Below, piece after piece: positions 48,101 to 55,807 of a stretch of DNA of 57,565 nucleotides. Made by a program: the position numbers and the translations under genes. The notes below the pieces were generated by a model. It was not told where the DNA came from. It did not search any database and saw only the letters and a program-made list of their open reading frames with translations. Position 1 is the first letter of the stretch. Every line of letters starts with the position of its first letter. Location of the stretch: positions 1 to 57,565 of the forward strand of contig JAKSDA010000618.1 in NCBI GenBank assembly GCA_022360315.1, in the 5' to 3' direction. This DNA is from Pseudomonadota bacterium (GTDB lineage Bacteria; Myxococcota_A; Polyangia; Haliangiales; Haliangiaceae).

Positions 48101-49064
48101 TGCCACGCACACCGGGGCGTCCCCGACGCCGCTGTACATGGCCGCCATGGCGCGCTGTGTGGTCCACCTTCTGGCCGGCGGGCGACTTGACCGAGCGTGG
48201 GCGCTATCGAGCACCATCGATCGCCTCTTGCCCGCGGTCGACCAGACTCCGGCCCTCACCGCGACCATCGCTCACATGCGCGGCTGGCTCGCCGTTCTCG
48301 ACCACCGTCTCGACGACGCCTGCGAGCACATGCTGCAGGCAGTCGAGTACTGGAATCGGGCCGGAAACGAGCGCAGCGCCTGTCTCGATGGCCACAACGT
48401 GGGCAATATCCTGGCCGGGCTCGGTGCCTATGAGCAAGCCGAAGTTACCCTGGGCATGGTTTTCGAGGCCAGCGAGCGACTCGGCCTCGATCAAATGGGC
48501 GGCATGATCGAGGGGCTTTTGGCCATTGTTCTGGCCCGCAACGGCGCTCTCGACGAGGCCGAGCGGCACATGAAGAGGGCCCTGGCAGCCAGGCAAGTGC
48601 CCCGCACCAGGGGGGTGAATCGGGTCTACTGGGCGCAGATTCTACTTCTGGCCGGCCGTCCCGGCGAGGCCCTGGAGCAGTGCAACCAGGCCATTAACGA
48701 GCTCAAAGACTTTGCCAGTTACCGGGCATTGGCCCACGCGGTGTCGGGTCAGGCTCAACTGGCTCTTGGCCGCGCCGATCAGGCTCGCGTCGTCGCACAG
48801 CGCGGTCATGACCTTCTCAACGAGCTCGGCGAACTCGAAGAAGGCACCGCTCTGGTCCTCCTGGTCCACGCCGAGGCCCTGCATGCCACCGGCGACAGCA
48901 ATGGCGCGCGCAGGACCATTCTGGCGGCCAAGGAGCACCTGACCAGGGAAGCCGAGCATCTGGGCGACCCGATTCGGCGCTGGGGCTTTCTCCGCGACGT
49001 GCCCGAGCACCGCCGTATTTTGATGCTCGCCCGCCGGTGGGCATCAACAGACACAGACGCGTGA
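45132..49064 (+). CDS. Ser/Thr kinase - AAA ATPase - TPR regulator (PknK-like)
   Basis: 1310 residues, no membrane segment. Kinase domain about 10-270: 'RGGGMGAIYEG', Lys41, 'IHRDIKPSN' (Asp133), 'LDFGLAG' (Asp153) and 'FIAPEQA'. Residues about 295-400 ('QRFLSVLLVVHDGSRD' onwards) look like a degenerate nucleotide-cyclase-type domain; this is weak. An ATPase of the AAA_16/STAND type follows, with Walker A 'GPAGAGKS' (512-519) and 'LLVLEDLHWGDLPTVRFVD'. The C-terminal 500 residues are TPR-like helices ('HNVGNILAGLGAYEQAEVTL', 'GLLAIVLARNGALDEAERHM'). This matches the large PknK-type sensors of myxobacteria, which combine phosphorylation with ligand- or partner-triggered ATPase switching. Start ATG 45132. 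Confidence 0.93.
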   Translation: MDVVGANIAERFRIERRARGGGMGAIYEGRDLETGGLVCIKLLRRPADHRHTARFWQEARTLASLDHPSIVNYRAHGFTETGQPYLVMEWLHGEALDQRLERSALTVEETIAVGSQVARALAAAHHIRLIHRDIKPSNLFLCGGDIARLKVLDFGLAGPVGSRSVGSTAELAGTPGFIAPEQASGDAAIDRRADIYSLGAVLFACLTQRPPYIGQHMMAIIAKLMFAEVPHVREVRPDVPHALDELVTEMLARRPADRPGDAGAVAARLAAMARDTDAVTHRRSVAVSTGEQRFLSVLLVVHDGSRDAELAELAEKCHIELASLSEGTSVAVFSASLEPLEAATRAARFALAVRASIGNINAVLASGRGIVVPEGEPDRCPDASARPHGDRLRPRVRVPVGQVIDRAVALLMGGDVPTVSDIDTQSDAENGHSMEIVMDNVSAGLLASRFIIDETGESRWQLIAENPRPLVVRNLLGRPTECVGRDRELAALEAIYGECIDECAPRVVLVSGPAGAGKSRLGVEFLHRLDGCERVPRVWIARGDSMRSGAPLGLLGQAIRNAMGIADSQTSAERQQRIRTRVASCVAAEQTERVSEFLGEIVGCPFSSQGRIKLQAARDDARLMHDQMLRAWEDWLAGETARHPVLLVLEDLHWGDLPTVRFVDAALRTLSDRPFMVLALARSEIHDSFQNLWEARNIEEFPLRPLACRAAANLARQALGDELDAGQIEQLVTQAQGNPYYLEELIRQVAAGHSDELPETVLTMVQSRLARLPHKARRLLRAASIFGGSFWTGGIVALVGDAAQDVPALLDELVAHEFIVPHRHTRFARQIEYEFCHALTREAAYRSLTEEDRERGHLCAGEWLIDAGESEPIVLAEHFQRGGELARSIEWYRCAAEDSLEASDITAVIERAEQAINCGAEGVTLGALRLLQAEAHNWDGAAEPALLCSREAMHYQIEGSSAWANAVHHCTWAAASLGTFDDVERLAESLATHTGASPTPLYMAAMARCVVHLLAGGRLDRAWALSSTIDRLLPAVDQTPALTATIAHMRGWLAVLDHRLDDACEHMLQAVEYWNRAGNERSACLDGHNVGNILAGLGAYEQAEVTLGMVFEASERLGLDQMGGMIEGLLAIVLARNGALDEAERHMKRALAARQVPRTRGVNRVYWAQILLLAGRPGEALEQCNQAINELKDFASYRALAHAVSGQAQLALGRADQARVVAQRGHDLLNELGELEEGTALVLLVHAEALHATGDSNGARRTILAAKEHLTREAEHLGDPIRRWGFLRDVPEHRRILMLARRWASTDTDA

Positions 49065-49103
49065 GCGAGCGCAGTTGCCTCGACAGTTTAGATCCGAAGA
49101 TCA

Positions 49104-49811
49104 TCACCAGATCCCGGTAATCAATCGATAGCGGGTTTTTTTGGCATACTCCGGATAACCGGGCAGTTCTGCGTTTAACGTGCGATCTTCGAAGTAGGTG
49201 CGCACAACCAGCAGCGCAACCATGAGCGCCGCTGGAATCAGTCCAAAACGCGATCCGAGCGCCAGCGGCGTCGCAAGCAACATGATGATCACCGCGCTGT
49301 ACATCGGGTGGCGGACCAGCGCGTAGGGTCCGGTGGTGATCACCTGGTGTCCGCGCTCATCGTCGATCTTCACCACACGGGACAGGTAGGTATTCTCGCG
49401 CATGACCCAGCTGATGAATGCAAAGCCCGGCACGTGCACGAGCAGCGCCAGAATTCTCACCCATACCGGCAGTGGCTCGCTCCATCCGAAACGCACCACG
49501 TCGAAGCCCGGGACGATGAAGATGCCAATGCCAGCCGTGAACATCAGCAGCATGATGACCTTATCCCAGGTTTTTTGCCCTTTCTGCATCGGGCTGGCCT
49601 TCATCCGCTCGGCCAGCAATGTGGGATCGTGGCGGGCCAGGAAGGCGGTCACTGCGATCGCATAGGCCACCCACAACCCGATCAACGTCCATGCCTCCCA
49701 CCATCGCCACGTTCCCGCTGGCCACAAAAACACCACCGGGAACGCCGCCATGCGCACAACAAGGCTCACCCACGCCCTGGCGTGCAGGTTTGGTTTATTG
49801 TGTCGACTCAT
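49104..49811 (-). CDS. Isoprenylcysteine-methyltransferase-like membrane methyltransferase
   Basis: About 235 residues. Start ATG 49811, chosen because gagg lies 9 bases upstream; ATG 49817 has it too close. Five or so membrane segments ('RMAAFPVVFLWPAGTW', 'LIGLWVAYAIAVTAFLA', 'MLLMFTAGIGIFIVPGF', 'ILALLVHVPGFAFISWVM'). The C-terminal signature 'GHQVITTGPYALVRHPMYSA' and 'FEDRTLNAELPGYPEYAKKT' belongs to the ICMT/phospholipid methyltransferase superfamily and forms the SAM site. Bacterial members methylate small molecules or lipids, mostly unknown. Convergent with the kinase-ATPase gene, 39 bases apart. Confidence 0.9.
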   Translation of the reverse strand: MSRHNKPNLHARAWVSLVVRMAAFPVVFLWPAGTWRWWEAWTLIGLWVAYAIAVTAFLARHDPTLLAERMKASPMQKGQKTWDKVIMLLMFTAGIGIFIVPGFDVVRFGWSEPLPVWVRILALLVHVPGFAFISWVMRENTYLSRVVKIDDERGHQVITTGPYALVRHPMYSAVIIMLLATPLALGSRFGLIPAALMVALLVVRTYFEDRTLNAELPGYPEYAKKTRYRLITGIW

Positions 49812-50097
49812 TGTCATTCACCTCGAAGAGGTCAAGCTCTTATCACCGGCCCGACCCGACTCTGCAGTATGCCAGAAATACCAATCGCCGTGAATTGCAG
49901 TTCCAGAGTGCAGCTGTCGGGACAATCTGGACGCGATTGTGAGTCGCTCCTCCGAACCCCCGGAAACGCCGCGGACAGTCCGAATGCGGCGAAAAACTTG
50001 CGTCACTCGCTTTCGAGCCCGCTATTTTACGCACCTGCTCGCCATTCACTGTGGCCTCATCAGGGGCAGGAATTGTCGAAGAGAGGAGTCAAGGATA

Positions 50098-50593
50098 ATG
50101 GCTAGTTGTGCAAAGACATGGGTTATTGAGAGGCGAGTAAAAACAAGTGTTAGCGGAGTGGGTATCACAGTCTTGTCAGCCCTTTTGTGGGCATGTGGGC
50201 TGAATGAATCGCCGAGAGATCCGGTAGTATCCGCCGATCGCCAGCAGATCGAAGCGTACCTGACATATCCATCGCCTGGGCCGTGCCTGGATGTGCTGGC
50301 CGCATTTTCCACCATTCAGGCCGCCATCTCGGCAGCCAGTAATGGAGATACCGTATGTGTCGCACCGGGTACGTATGACGAGAATATCGACTTCCAGGGC
50401 AAATTCATTTGGATCCGGGGGCCGGGCACAGCAACACGGCGATTCGAGGCGCTTCGCCTGGCCCGGTGGAGACTCCTCTGATGGCTGCCGCTCCGTGTCC
50501 TCTGCTGATTCAGCGGTCGGATCAATAGACCCAGTTGACGGATCTGCATGCGGGACAATCGATAGTATCTCGGCATCCGGTTGCGATAGCTGA
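50098..50593 (+). pseudogene. Beta-helix-type lipoprotein, frameshifted and truncated
   Basis: ATG 50098 has a strong gaggag 9 bases upstream. The first frame gives a lipoprotein signal ('GVGITVLSALLWAC') and the typical front of a right-handed beta-helix: 'FSTIQAAISAASNGDTVCVA' then 'PGTYDENIDFQGKFIWIRG'. At a run of five G (50417-50421) the expected continuation 'IRGAGHSNTAIRG' lies in another frame, while the first frame stops at 50481. The third frame then holds 'SSDGCRSVSSADSAVGSIDP' up to a stop at 50593. Two frame changes and the short length suggest a decayed gene, since intact relatives are several hundred residues. Confidence 0.55.
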
Positions 50594-50844
50594 ACGACCT
50601 GGCCCATCCGACTGGAATTGCCGGCCGCCCGGCCGTACAGTGAGTTCACGGGGCCTGCCAACAACCGTGCGCAAAAGCGCGGCCTTTTCTCATGACCTTT
50701 CCCGGCATCCCCCTACTGAATACTACGTCTCTCCATCGGTGAATCTCCCCCACAAACCAATCCAGCACGGTTCCACACCAACTTGAAACGCCGCGACGGA
50801 CAGGAGGCGAGCAGCGGTACTCGGTAGGCCGATCGCACCGGTCT

Positions 50845-51573
50845 ATGTTATGTGCCGTTGCGGTGACTCACCCGGTAGATCGATTGATCGAGCGGTATGG
50901 CGCTGACACGGTGACCGAGGCGATGCGGCCTCTGCTCACCGACGAGCGCATCGCGCGTATAGAAACCGTGCTCGACGCCCGGCTCGACGGCGTCACAGTG
51001 GCTCTCGAGAATCTGCACGACCCGCACAACGGGGCCGCGGCCATACGCTCGCTCGAGGCAGTCGGATTGACCACGCTTCACGTGGTCGAACAGGTCGAGA
51101 AGTTTTCTTTTTCTCCGGCGGTGACCGTGGGCTGCGAAAAATGGATCGACATCCGTCGCCACAAGCATGTCACTGCCTGTGCCGGGGTGCTCAAAGATGC
51201 GGGCTACCAGCTTTACGCAGCCTGCCCAGACGGCGACTGCGGACTCGACGAAGTTGCTGTAAACCGCCCGGTATGTGTGGTTTTCGGCAACGAACACCAG
51301 GGGTTGACCGAGCGGGCCAGAGGGTTATGCGACCGCCGACTGGCTGTCTCGATGCACGGCTTTACGCAGAGTTTTAACCTGTCGGTCTCGGTGGCTGTGA
51401 CCATACACCGGCTGGCCGAGCGCCGTCGCGCGATCCTGGGTAGACCGGGCGACATCGACCGCCAGAAACGTGCGCTATTGCGCGCCCGGTGGTATGCCCA
51501 TGGGGTGCGAGGAGCAGAGGCCATCATAGCCCGCCATGTGTCCGAACAGACGCGGCAAGTGTGTACCAATTGA
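50845..51573 (+). CDS. trmH: tRNA (guanosine(18)-2'-O)-methyltransferase TrmH-like (SpoU)
   Basis: 242 residues. The SpoU fold is shown by 'RIARIETVLDARLDGVTVAL' with 'ENLHDPHNGAAAIRSLEAVG' (motif 1 with catalytic Asn/Arg), 'VCVVFGNEHQGLTERARGLC' (motif 2) and 'LAVSMHGFTQSFNLSVSVAV' (motif 3, SAM-binding knot). This resembles TrmH, which methylates the 2'-OH of G18 in tRNA, more than TrmL or RlmB; the specificity is inferred. The start may be ATG 50845 or the GTG five codons later. No clear ribosome site. It stands alone, with 251 bases of featureless spacer upstream. Confidence 0.88.
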   Translation: MLCAVAVTHPVDRLIERYGADTVTEAMRPLLTDERIARIETVLDARLDGVTVALENLHDPHNGAAAIRSLEAVGLTTLHVVEQVEKFSFSPAVTVGCEKWIDIRRHKHVTACAGVLKDAGYQLYAACPDGDCGLDEVAVNRPVCVVFGNEHQGLTERARGLCDRRLAVSMHGFTQSFNLSVSVAVTIHRLAERRRAILGRPGDIDRQKRALLRARWYAHGVRGAEAIIARHVSEQTRQVCTN

Positions 51574-51917
51574 TGCGCTCCAACCAGGATTTTAATCATG
51601 CGGGCATTCCGGCAAGGAATGCGGGCATTCCGGCAAGGAATGCGACGCGGAGTTCATATGATGCGGAGTTCATATAGAGGGGAGGCGGCCAGGCAGCCGG
51701 ATTGCTCGATCAGTCGGGCGATCGGCCGGATTGTTCGGGCCAGCGATCGAGCGAGGTATGCGGGTTGCAGTGGTCACATTGCCACGGTGCCGACCCAGTC
51801 CCGACTGGAGCAGGATTTCTGGTCGCCCGGAGCGACGGCGCGGCCGGATGATTCGATCGAACTGCGAGAAATCGCCGGCCAGGTAGCGTTTTACGACCAC
51901 AAGCATTGGGCTTGCGC
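51574..51917. other. Intergenic region between trmH and the PBP1A gene, 344 bp
   Basis: Contains the short hairpin-forming repeats at 51598-51675. The rest (51676-51917) carries no recognisable gene; the frames crossing it are Arg-rich and lack family motifs. The promoter of the PBP gene should be here. Confidence 0.5.
51598..51675. repeat. REP-like hairpin repeats: two 21-bp units plus a 16-bp-period repeat
   Basis: A 21-bp unit starting atgcgggcattccggc is perfectly repeated at 51598-51618 and 51619-51639. Each contains gcattcc-ggcaa-ggaatgc, a 7-bp stem with a 5-base loop. A second motif, gcggagttcatat, follows at 51647-51659 and 51663-51675. The arrangement resembles small intergenic palindromic repeats. 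Confidence 0.85.
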
Positions 51918-54539
51918 ATGACAACATTGGCAAAATCGGCAAAACCGAGCGGCCGGCGGAGGGGAAAAAACCGCCGCGTAACGACGAGAGCGAACCCGCG
52001 AAAATCGACTGCGCGGCCCGTCCCCGAGCGGACCCCCAGGCGAGTGGCCCTGACTGTTCTCAAATGGGGAACCATCGCCGGGGTGGCTGGCATGGCCGTG
52101 GCGGCGACAGCTCTGGCGCTGATCTTCTGGATCTACGGCCGCGACCCCACGCTTCACAACCTGCAATCCCTGGCCGACTACAAACCCAAGCAAGTGACCC
52201 GTATCGCCGCAGCTGACGGCACCATCATCGGCGAATTCTACACCGAGCGGCGCACGTACATTCCCTTCGAGGAAGTGCCCGAGGTGGTCATCAAGGCGTT
52301 TGTCGCGGCCGAAGATGCCGATTTCTTCGAGCATCAGGGGCTCGACTATTGGGGCATGGTGCGGGCCCTCTATATCAACCTGCGCGAGCGCAAAAAAAAG
52401 CAGGGCGCGTCCACCATCACCCAACAGGTGGTCAAGACGTTTTTGCTCAGCCGCGACAAGCGCGTCAAGCGCAAGATCCAGGAGATCATTCTGGCTCGGC
52501 GACTGGAGGCCGCGCTCAGCAAAGAAGAGATCCTATCGCTCTACCTCAACCAGATCTACTTCGGACACGGCCGTTACGGCCTCCGCGAGGCCGCGCAATT
52601 CTACTTCGGCAAGCACGTCAAAGACCTCAATCCCGGTGAAGCTGCCATGCTGGCCGGGTTGCCCCAGGGACCGGAAATCCTCTCGCCCAAAAAGCCGAAA
52701 AATCGCGAACGGGCCAAGCGACGGCAGCAGTATGTGCTCGAGCAGATGGCCCATCTCGGTTATTTGACCGAGGCTGAGGCCAAAAAATGGATCGATGATC
52801 CCATCCGCATCGTGCGCGATCCCTTCCCCGAGATGGGCACGGCGCCGGAATGGGTCTTGGCAGCGCGCAGAGAACTTCTCGCCCAGCACGGCGAAGAGGA
52901 CATGGATAGCCTGGGAGCCCGTGTGGTCACCACCATGGATCGCACGGTGCAAGCCGCAGCGTTTCGGGCTCTGCGCAAAGGGCTGCGAGAGTATGATAAG
53001 CGCCATAAATACGGCCAGGTCGTGCGCAAGGTCAAACCCGACAAGGTCGGCCTCGAGGTCGCCAAACTGGCCCGCAAGCTGCCCAAGGGCGGCCCCAAGC
53101 GAGGTGAGCACTATCTGGCCGTGATCCGTGAGGTTCACGATAGCGACGCCGAACTGGTCGTCGATCTCGGCAAATGGGTCGCATCGGTAAAACTCGACCG
53201 GCCCGGCGACGAGCGCTACATGCCCACCGATCAAAAGACCGGCCAGCCAAAGCGGCCGAGCGAGCGATTTGCCATCGGCGACCTGATCCGGGTCCGCCTG
53301 GCCACACCGGGCAAAGAAAAGGACCGCTCGGCGCCGCTGCATTCGGGCCGCACGGTCGAGTTCGCCCGGGGACCACAGGGCGCAGTTGTGGTCATCGAGC
53401 CGAGCACGCGCCGCGTCCTGGCCATGGTGGGTGGCTATTCGTCGCGTGTCGGCGACTTCAACCGAGCACGACAGGCCAAGCGCCAGCCGGGATCGTCGTT
53501 TAAACCGATCGTCTACACCGCAGCCATCGACAGCGAAAAGTACACTGCGGCCTCGCTGATCACCGATGCGCCCGAGGTCTACGACCTGTGGAAACCGCAG
53601 AACTACCAAAAAGGCCAATTCCAGGGCAAGGTCCGCCTGCGCCACGCCCTGGCTCGGTCGACCAACACAGTGGCCATTCGAGTGCTTCACGAGGTCGGCA
53701 TCGAACCCGTGATCGAGCTAGCTCGAGCCATGGGCATTTCCTCCGAGCTGCCGGCAGAACTGTCGCTCGCTCTCGGTTCCGGCGAGGTTACGCCGCTCGA
53801 GCTGGGCAACGCATTTGCCACTCTGGCCGCGCGGGGCGCTTTTGCATCGCCGCAGTTCGTGCGCTCGGTGGACGGCCAGGAGGTGGCCGCGCCGCCGACC
53901 GAACAGGCGCTGAGCCCACAGGTCGCCTACGTCGTCCTCGACATGATGACCTCGGTCGTGAACGAGGGAACCGCACAGGCGGCGCGCAATCTGAAGATGC
54001 CGGTCGCCGGCAAAACCGGTACCTCCAACGATGCCCGCGATGCCTGGTTCATCGGCATGACCCCGAACTATGTCGCGGCGGTGTGGATCGGTTTTGACGA
54101 CAATCGCCCACTGGGCCGCGGCGAATCGGGCAGCCGCACCGCGCTGCCGGTGTACATCGAGCTCATGAAGCAGATCGGCAAGGACGAGCGCAACCGCAAG
54201 TTCACCGTGCCCGAAGGCGTCAATAAAGTCCTGGTCGACCGAGCGACCGGGCTTCTGGCGCCGCGAGAAGCACGCGACGAAGACGTCTATACCGAGGTGT
54301 TCATCGCCGGCACCGAGCCGACAGAAACTGCCCTGGCACCCGGTGAAGCTGCTGCGTCCTCGTTCATAGAAGACGAGTACGATGACTACGAGGAGGATGG
54401 TGAGTCCACAGAGCCCGCCGCGGGTGGTGGCCAGGACGCCTTTCCGCCCGAAAAACCATCGGTTGATGCCAGGTCGGCCCAGCCGGGCCCGGCCAGACCG
54501 CGTACCGGGGTCAAACCCGACCGCGCTGCCGGCGAGTAG
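51918..54539 (+). CDS. Class A penicillin-binding protein 1A (bifunctional)
   Basis: 873 residues from ATG 51918; the frame reaches a TTG at 51906. A basic cytosolic tail and one membrane segment ('GTIAGVAGMAVAATALALIFW') precede a GT51 glycosyltransferase with catalytic Glu132 in 'FVAAEDADFFEHQG' and 'GASTITQQVVK'. After an OB-like insert, the transpeptidase has Ser526 in 'PGSSFKP', the 'STN' motif in 'ALARSTNTVAIR' and Lys699 in 'AGKTGTSND'. It polymerises and cross-links peptidoglycan at the cytoplasmic membrane. The C-terminal 75 residues are acidic and Pro-rich. The FG-GAP protein gene begins 5 bases after its stop, so these genes may be co-transcribed. Confidence 0.96.
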   Translation: MTTLAKSAKPSGRRRGKNRRVTTRANPRKSTARPVPERTPRRVALTVLKWGTIAGVAGMAVAATALALIFWIYGRDPTLHNLQSLADYKPKQVTRIAAADGTIIGEFYTERRTYIPFEEVPEVVIKAFVAAEDADFFEHQGLDYWGMVRALYINLRERKKKQGASTITQQVVKTFLLSRDKRVKRKIQEIILARRLEAALSKEEILSLYLNQIYFGHGRYGLREAAQFYFGKHVKDLNPGEAAMLAGLPQGPEILSPKKPKNRERAKRRQQYVLEQMAHLGYLTEAEAKKWIDDPIRIVRDPFPEMGTAPEWVLAARRELLAQHGEEDMDSLGARVVTTMDRTVQAAAFRALRKGLREYDKRHKYGQVVRKVKPDKVGLEVAKLARKLPKGGPKRGEHYLAVIREVHDSDAELVVDLGKWVASVKLDRPGDERYMPTDQKTGQPKRPSERFAIGDLIRVRLATPGKEKDRSAPLHSGRTVEFARGPQGAVVVIEPSTRRVLAMVGGYSSRVGDFNRARQAKRQPGSSFKPIVYTAAIDSEKYTAASLITDAPEVYDLWKPQNYQKGQFQGKVRLRHALARSTNTVAIRVLHEVGIEPVIELARAMGISSELPAELSLALGSGEVTPLELGNAFATLAARGAFASPQFVRSVDGQEVAAPPTEQALSPQVAYVVLDMMTSVVNEGTAQAARNLKMPVAGKTGTSNDARDAWFIGMTPNYVAAVWIGFDDNRPLGRGESGSRTALPVYIELMKQIGKDERNRKFTVPEGVNKVLVDRATGLLAPREARDEDVYTEVFIAGTEPTETALAPGEAAASSFIEDEYDDYEEDGESTEPAAGGGQDAFPPEKPSVDARSAQPGPARPRTGVKPDRAAGE

Positions 54540-54544
54540 CTACT

Positions 54545-55807
54545 GTGAAGCGCGACGCGGTCACGGTGATGGCGCTGGTTTGCGCAGCCATGGGCTCGCC
54601 GACCGCTCGGGCCGACGAGCGTGCTGGTGGTGAGAGCGGATCGTCCACCAGCGAGCGACAGCGCGCTTTGAAAGCCCTGTGGCGCAATGCCGTCGAGCTC
54701 CTCGAAGCGGCCAGTGATGCCAACGAGCCGCCGCTCGTCCCGCCCCAACCGATCGCGGTGCGCTGGCGCGCGCGACGCATCTCGTCCATCGATCTCGGTG
54801 CCCCACTCCTGGCTCTCGATTCTGCAGACATCGACGGCAATGGCCGAGCCGAGTTGCTTTTCCTCACCTCGCGCGATGTCTTTGTCATCGAGCACAGAGG
54901 CCGGCGGAGCCTGACCGTGCGTTCGCGGGCCTCGCTGCCGCCGCCACCGGCGACCATCGGACCGCGTGATTCGGTCGGCGCCATGGTGGTGAGTGATTTC
55001 GACGGCGACGGCCGACTCGAGATCGCTGCGCAATCGAGCCAGCAGGTGCGCGGGGCAGTATTCGCGTACCGGGATGGAAATCTGGCGGAACTCGATCTCG
55101 AGCTGGCCGGCGAGACCGATCGAAAAGCCGGTAGTGCGGCCGAGCAGGGCAGCGACCGGCCCGACCGACGGCCATCTGACGCCGCTGGTCAGGGCTCGGC
55201 GACCGCCCTGGCGGTCGCCGCGCGGGCCGCCCGAGCCGGCAAGTTTCCCCTCTGCGTGGGCCTCGCTGGCCAACTCGAACCGGGTCGCAACTATTTTACA
55301 GCATTCGAGCACTCGCCAATTTTTGGGCCATGGGCCGGCGAAACCGTGGAGGTGCCGATTCCCGCGCGTTTTTTCTCGATCCGCTGTCGCGACAACCTGC
55401 TCGACAGCGCCGGCCGCGCGCTGACGATTGCCGGCGTGGTATCCACCGACGGTACACTCTCGCTGTGGGCGCGCAGACAATGCCGACGTCATGACTCGGA
55501 GTGCCACAGTGCGCCTACCACCGCGAGCACTGTATCCGACGTCGGTGTGGTGTTCGAGATCGCCGACATCGATCGGGACGGTCATGCCGAGATCGCAGTC
55601 ACTGCGGCGACACCGCCTGGTGCTCCCGACCAGGTTGACGTCCTGTCGTGGAAAGACGGCCGACTCGACCGGTTGTTCCGGCGCTCGTTCAGCGGCGGAG
55701 TGGTCGGGCTGACCGCTGGAGACATCGACGGTGATGATGCTCTCGAAGTCATCGCCGCCATACGCCTGTCGGGGTCTACACGCATCGATCTATGGACGAT
55801 CAACTGA
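54545..55807 (+). CDS. Exported FG-GAP/VCBS-repeat protein
   Basis: 420 residues. A signal peptide ('VTVMALVCAAMGSPTARA') is followed by FG-GAP-like calcium-loop repeats: 'LDSADIDGNGRAELLFLTSR', 'MVVSDFDGDGRLEIAAQSS', 'FEIADIDRDGHAEIAVTAA' and 'LTAGDIDGDDALEVIAAIRL'. D-x-D-G-x-G/D-x-x-E loops of this type build a beta-propeller like the integrin alpha head. A variable, charged insert lies at about 190-225. Probably periplasmic or outer-membrane facing. It overlaps the downstream solute-binding protein gene by 16 bases and follows the PBP by 5 bases. Function unknown. Confidence 0.85.
   Translation: MKRDAVTVMALVCAAMGSPTARADERAGGESGSSTSERQRALKALWRNAVELLEAASDANEPPLVPPQPIAVRWRARRISSIDLGAPLLALDSADIDGNGRAELLFLTSRDVFVIEHRGRRSLTVRSRASLPPPPATIGPRDSVGAMVVSDFDGDGRLEIAAQSSQQVRGAVFAYRDGNLAELDLELAGETDRKAGSAAEQGSDRPDRRPSDAAGQGSATALAVAARAARAGKFPLCVGLAGQLEPGRNYFTAFEHSPIFGPWAGETVEVPIPARFFSIRCRDNLLDSAGRALTIAGVVSTDGTLSLWARRQCRRHDSECHSAPTTASTVSDVGVVFEIADIDRDGHAEIAVTAATPPGAPDQVDVLSWKDGRLDRLFRRSFSGGVVGLTAGDIDGDDALEVIAAIRLSGSTRIDLWTIN

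Noticed and set aside
51598..51921. 107-residue frame starting in the hairpin repeats
   Set aside because: The start lies within the 21-bp repeats and the product has no motif; it overlaps the start of the PBP gene.
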